DNA from: Alphaproteobacteria bacterium UBA3439
GTDB lineage: Bacteria > Pseudomonadota > Alphaproteobacteria > Puniceispirillales > Puniceispirillaceae
DNA: 6,008 nucleotides
Direction: 5' to 3'
Assembly: GCA_002378605.1 (NCBI GenBank)
Contig: DFSK01000112.1
Coordinates: 1 to 6,008 of the forward strand
The notes under the pieces are model-generated. The model was not told the DNA's origin, did no database searches, and saw nothing but the letters and a program-made list of their open reading frames with translations. This document shows, piece after piece, positions 3,487 to 6,008 of this stretch. Every line of letters starts with the position of its first letter. Position 1 is the first letter of the stretch. A program made the translations under genes and the position numbers.

Positions 3487-6008
3487 TGATTGTCCTCGTC
3501 ATCCGCTGAATTGGGCGCATCCTCCGCATCTGACGGCGAATCTGATGGCGTATCAATGGCGTCTTGGCTGCCGTCGGTATCTGGGGCCATTGCTGCGGTT
3601 TCACTTGTGTTATCGCCAGCATGATCACCTTCACGATCGCCCTGATGGCCTTCGGCATGATCATCTTCATCATCACTTTCGGTTTCGCGAACAAGTCCGG
3701 CCGAAACCACCTTTTCGCTGTCATCATCGGCAACATCAAACAGCCTTACGCCCAGCGTTTTACGGCTGGCAATCCGAATCGAATCACCCTCGCCACCATG
3801 AACGCGGATACGGATGACCTGCCCCATATTGGTGACCAGCATCAATTGATCTTCTTCAACCACGGCAAATGATGCCATAACTTGACCATTGCGTTTGCTG
3901 GTTTCGATATTGGCAACGCCCTGCCCGCCCCGTCCGGAACGGCGATAGTCGTTGACTGGCGTACGTTTGCCATAGCCGTTTTCGGTTACTGACAGGATGA
4001 ATTCATTGGCTTCATCGGCGATAATCGACATGGACACGACACGATCGCCGCCAAGAAGACGGATACCGCGAACACCGGTGCTGTCACGTCCACGGAAGAC
4101 GCGAACGGCATTGGCGGCAAAGCGGATAGCCTTGCCATTGCGTGTTGCCATCAACACATCATCTTCATCGCTACAAGGTAGAACGCCAACAAGGTCGTCA
4201 CCGTCTTGCAGCTTCATGGCGATTTTACCGTTACGCTTGATATTGGTGAAATCACTGAGGTTATTGCGCCTTACATTGCCGGACGCGGTGGCAAACATAA
4301 CGTTCAAATCGGCCCAGCTTGACTCATCTTCGGGCATTGGCATGACAGTATTGATGGTCTCTTCCGGCTCGATTGGCAGGATATTGACCATTGCCTTACC
4401 AAGCGATTGCGGCGCGGCTTCAGGCAGCTTGTAGCATTTTAGCTGGTAAACCATACCGCGTGAGGTAAAGAACAAAATCGGCGTATGGGTATTGGTCACA
4501 AAAAGCCGTGTCACAAAATCTTCGTCGCGTGTTTTCATACCGGCGCGGCCCTTGCCGCCCCGACGCTGGGCGCGGTAAACCGAAAGCGGCACGCGCTTGA
4601 TATAGCCGCGATGACTAACCGTCACGACCATGTCTTCCTGCTGGATCAGATCTTCATCATCCTGATCACCAAGCTGGTCGGTGATTTCTGTGCGCCTTGG
4701 GTTTGACAAGCGTTCGCGTGTTGCCGCCAATTCGTCAAGAACAACACGGCTAACCCGCGTATCCGACCCAAGAATATCGAGATAATCGGCAATTTTTTCA
4801 GCTAGTTCTCTTGTTTCATCGCTTAGCTTGTCGCGTTCCATACCGGTCAGGCGTTGCAGGCGTAATTCAAGAATGGCGCGCGCTTGGGTTTCCGACAGGC
4901 GATAATGGCCGTCAATCACCTCATGTCCCGGATCATCAATCAGCGAGATGAAATCAGCCACTTCGGCAGCTGGCCAGTTGGTTTCGCATAATTTATTGCG
5001 TGCTGTTTCGGTATCGGGTGCCTTTTTGATCAATTCAATGATCGTGTCAATCGAGGCAAGCGCCACCATAAGGCCGGCGAGAATATGCGCACGGTCACGC
5101 GCTTTTGACAGCAAAAAGGTTGTTCGGCGAACCACCACTTCCTTACGAAAGGCACAAAAAGCAACAATCACGTCTTTAATGCCCATCTGCTGTGGGCGGC
5201 CACCATTCATAGCCAGCAAATTCACGGGAAAGCTGGTTTGCAGCCTTGTATGGCGATACAGCTGGTTTAGCACCACATCTCCCGACGCGTCGCGTTTGAT
5301 TTCGATCACGACGCGCATACCGTTACGGTCAGACTCGTCGCGGATATCGGAAATGCCCTCAAGTGTTTTTTCGCGAACCATTTCACCGATACGCTCAAGC
5401 AATTGCGCCTTGTTCACCTGATAGGGGATTTCGTGAATGATGATGGCTTCACGATCCTTGGCGTTGGTCTGGACTTCGGCCTTTGCCCGCATGATGATCG
5501 ATCCACGACCATTGGCATAGGCTTCACGAATGCCGTGGCGTCCCATAATCAGGCCGCCTGTTGGAAAATCGGGCCCCGGAACAATGACATTTATTTCTTC
5601 GGTGGTGATCTCTGGATTGGCAATATAGGCCTCACAGGCGGCAATCACCTCACCTGGATTATGCGGCGGAATATTGGTTGCCATACCAACGGCGATACCA
5701 TTTGCGCCATTCACCAGCAGATTTGGGTATTCAGCTGGAAGAACTGTTGGTTCTAGCTGGGTTTCGTCATAGTTAGCGGTGAATTCTACGGTGTTTTTAT
5801 CAATGTCACGAAGCAGGCTTTCGGCAGAGCGTGCAAGCCGTGATTCGGTGTAACGCATGGCGGCAGCTGGATCACCATCAACCGACCCGAAATTGCCCTG
5901 CCCGTCAACCAATGGCAGACGCATCGAGAAATCCTGCGCCATCCGCACCATGGCTTCATAAATGGATGAATCGCCATGCGGGTGATAGTTACCCATGACA
6001 TCACCAAC
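3483..6008 (-). CDS. gyrA: DNA gyrase subunit A, 5' end missing
   Basis: GyrA is the DNA-cleaving and rejoining subunit of the A2B2 gyrase, which introduces negative supercoils using ATP bound by GyrB. The window holds 841 codons plus TGA; by alignment with E. coli from memory, about 69 N-terminal codons lie beyond the right edge, so the ATG at 5996 is internal. Numbering from that Met, the catalytic tyrosine is Y49 in AAAMRYTE (E. coli Y122) and the DNA-intercalating isoleucine is I101 (E. coli I174). The quinolone-resistance region reads [10 protein letters not shown], with S at position 83 and E at 87 in E. coli numbering. The tower and coiled-coil region runs to about 440. The C-terminal pinwheel begins near 453 and carries the canonical GyrA box QRRGGKG at 477-483, which distinguishes it from ParC. 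A second box-like GRGGQG is in the last blades, near 688-693. The protein ends in an acidic low-complexity tail of about 67 residues. It overlaps coaD by 4 nt. Confidence 0.99.
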   Translation of the reverse strand, partial: VGDVMGNYHPHGDSSIYEAMVRMAQDFSMRLPLVDGQGNFGSVDGDPAAAMRYTESRLARSAESLLRDIDKNTVEFTANYDETQLEPTVLPAEYPNLLVNGANGIAVGMATNIPPHNPGEVIAACEAYIANPEITTEEINVIVPGPDFPTGGLIMGRHGIREAYANGRGSIIMRAKAEVQTNAKDREAIIIHEIPYQVNKAQLLERIGEMVREKTLEGISDIRDESDRNGMRVVIEIKRDASGDVVLNQLYRHTRLQTSFPVNLLAMNGGRPQQMGIKDVIVAFCAFRKEVVVRRTTFLLSKARDRAHILAGLMVALASIDTIIELIKKAPDTETARNKLCETNWPAAEVADFISLIDDPGHEVIDGHYRLSETQARAILELRLQRLTGMERDKLSDETRELAEKIADYLDILGSDTRVSRVVLDELAATRERLSNPRRTEITDQLGDQDDEDLIQQEDMVVTVSHRGYIKRVPLSVYRAQRRGGKGRAGMKTRDEDFVTRLFVTNTHTPILFFTSRGMVYQLKCYKLPEAAPQSLGKAMVNILPIEPEETINTVMPMPEDESSWADLNVMFATASGNVRRNNLSDFTNIKRNGKIAMKLQDGDDLVGVLPCSDEDDVLMATRNGKAIRFAANAVRVFRGRDSTGVRGIRLLGGDRVVSMSIIADEANEFILSVTENGYGKRTPVNDYRRSGRGGQGVANIETSKRNGQVMASFAVVEEDQLMLVTNMGQVIRIRVHGGEGDSIRIASRKTLGVRLFDVADDDSEKVVSAGLVRETESDDEDDHAEGHQGDREGDHAGDNTSETAAMAPDTDGSQDAIDTPSDSPSDAEDAPNSADDEDNQ
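3493..3497 (-). promoter_or_regulatory. Shine-Dalgarno of coaD inside the gyrA tail
   Basis: GAGGA on the minus strand lies 6 nt before the coaD ATG and within the last codons of gyrA, which encode part of the DDEDNQ end. It supports both the coaD start and translational coupling through the ATGA overlap. Confidence 0.65.
4548..4568 (-). other. GyrA-box coding segment
   Basis: These seven codons encode QRRGGKG, the box in the first blade of the GyrA C-terminal pinwheel. In gyrases it is needed to wrap DNA and introduce negative supercoils, and in ParC it is degenerate. It therefore settles the gyrA against parC assignment. Confidence 0.9.

Noticed and set aside
3470..3817. Plus-strand frame of 115 codons rich in His, Arg and Pro opposite the gyrA 3' end
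   Set aside because: It lies wholly opposite a confident gene, and its composition mirrors the Asp/Glu-rich gyrA tail. It has no independent signals.
4948..5421. Plus-strand frame of 157 codons opposite the middle of gyrA
   Set aside because: It is a shadow of a highly conserved gene, low in complexity and without a ribosome site.

Overview
The window is an ordinary chromosomal segment of a proteobacterium, most likely an alphaproteobacterium. The evidence is a gyrA gene translationally coupled to coaD, an ASRFVKE motif in CoaD that I associate with alphaproteobacterial CoaD, a YjgN-like (DUF898) membrane protein, and mid-range base composition without extreme codon bias. A marine SAR116-like (Puniceispirillales) origin would fit, but that is a guess from overall style and not something the sequence proves. 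No mobile element, phage gene, CRISPR array or rRNA is visible.

Layout from right to left, since nearly everything lies on the minus strand. gyrA enters from the right edge without its first ~69 codons (DNA gyrase subunit A, 6008-3483) and ends in a long acidic tail. Its stop codon overlaps the start of coaD (3486-2977, phosphopantetheine adenylyltransferase) as ATGA. A 200-bp spacer follows. It holds a hairpin just after coaD and then a good sigma-70-type promoter (TTTACA-N17-TATAAG) with two perfect dyads in and just downstream of it. That promoter reads into a tRNA-Lys(UUU) gene with encoded CCA (2776-2701). A GC-rich hairpin at 2643-2668, usable in both directions, separates the tRNA from a small convergent gene on the plus strand (2406-2609, 67 aa, function unknown). 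That gene has a strong Shine-Dalgarno sequence.

A 169-bp AT-rich divergent region (2237-2405) with an operator-like inverted repeat separates the small gene from a second minus-strand unit. This unit is a DUF898 multi-pass membrane protein (2236-1088), followed 11 bp later by a membrane-anchored M48 zinc metallopeptidase (1076-48). The pair looks like an operon and suggests envelope protein quality control, though the function of DUF898 proteins is unknown to me.

The most interesting items are four exact copies (plus one decayed copy) of a P-[WL]-A-x10-N motif that divide the DUF898 protein into five tandem units, the DUF898/M48 pairing, the orphan 67-aa gene, the dyad symmetry on the tRNA-Lys promoter, and the acidic GyrA tail. 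I found no clearly novel multi-gene system here.
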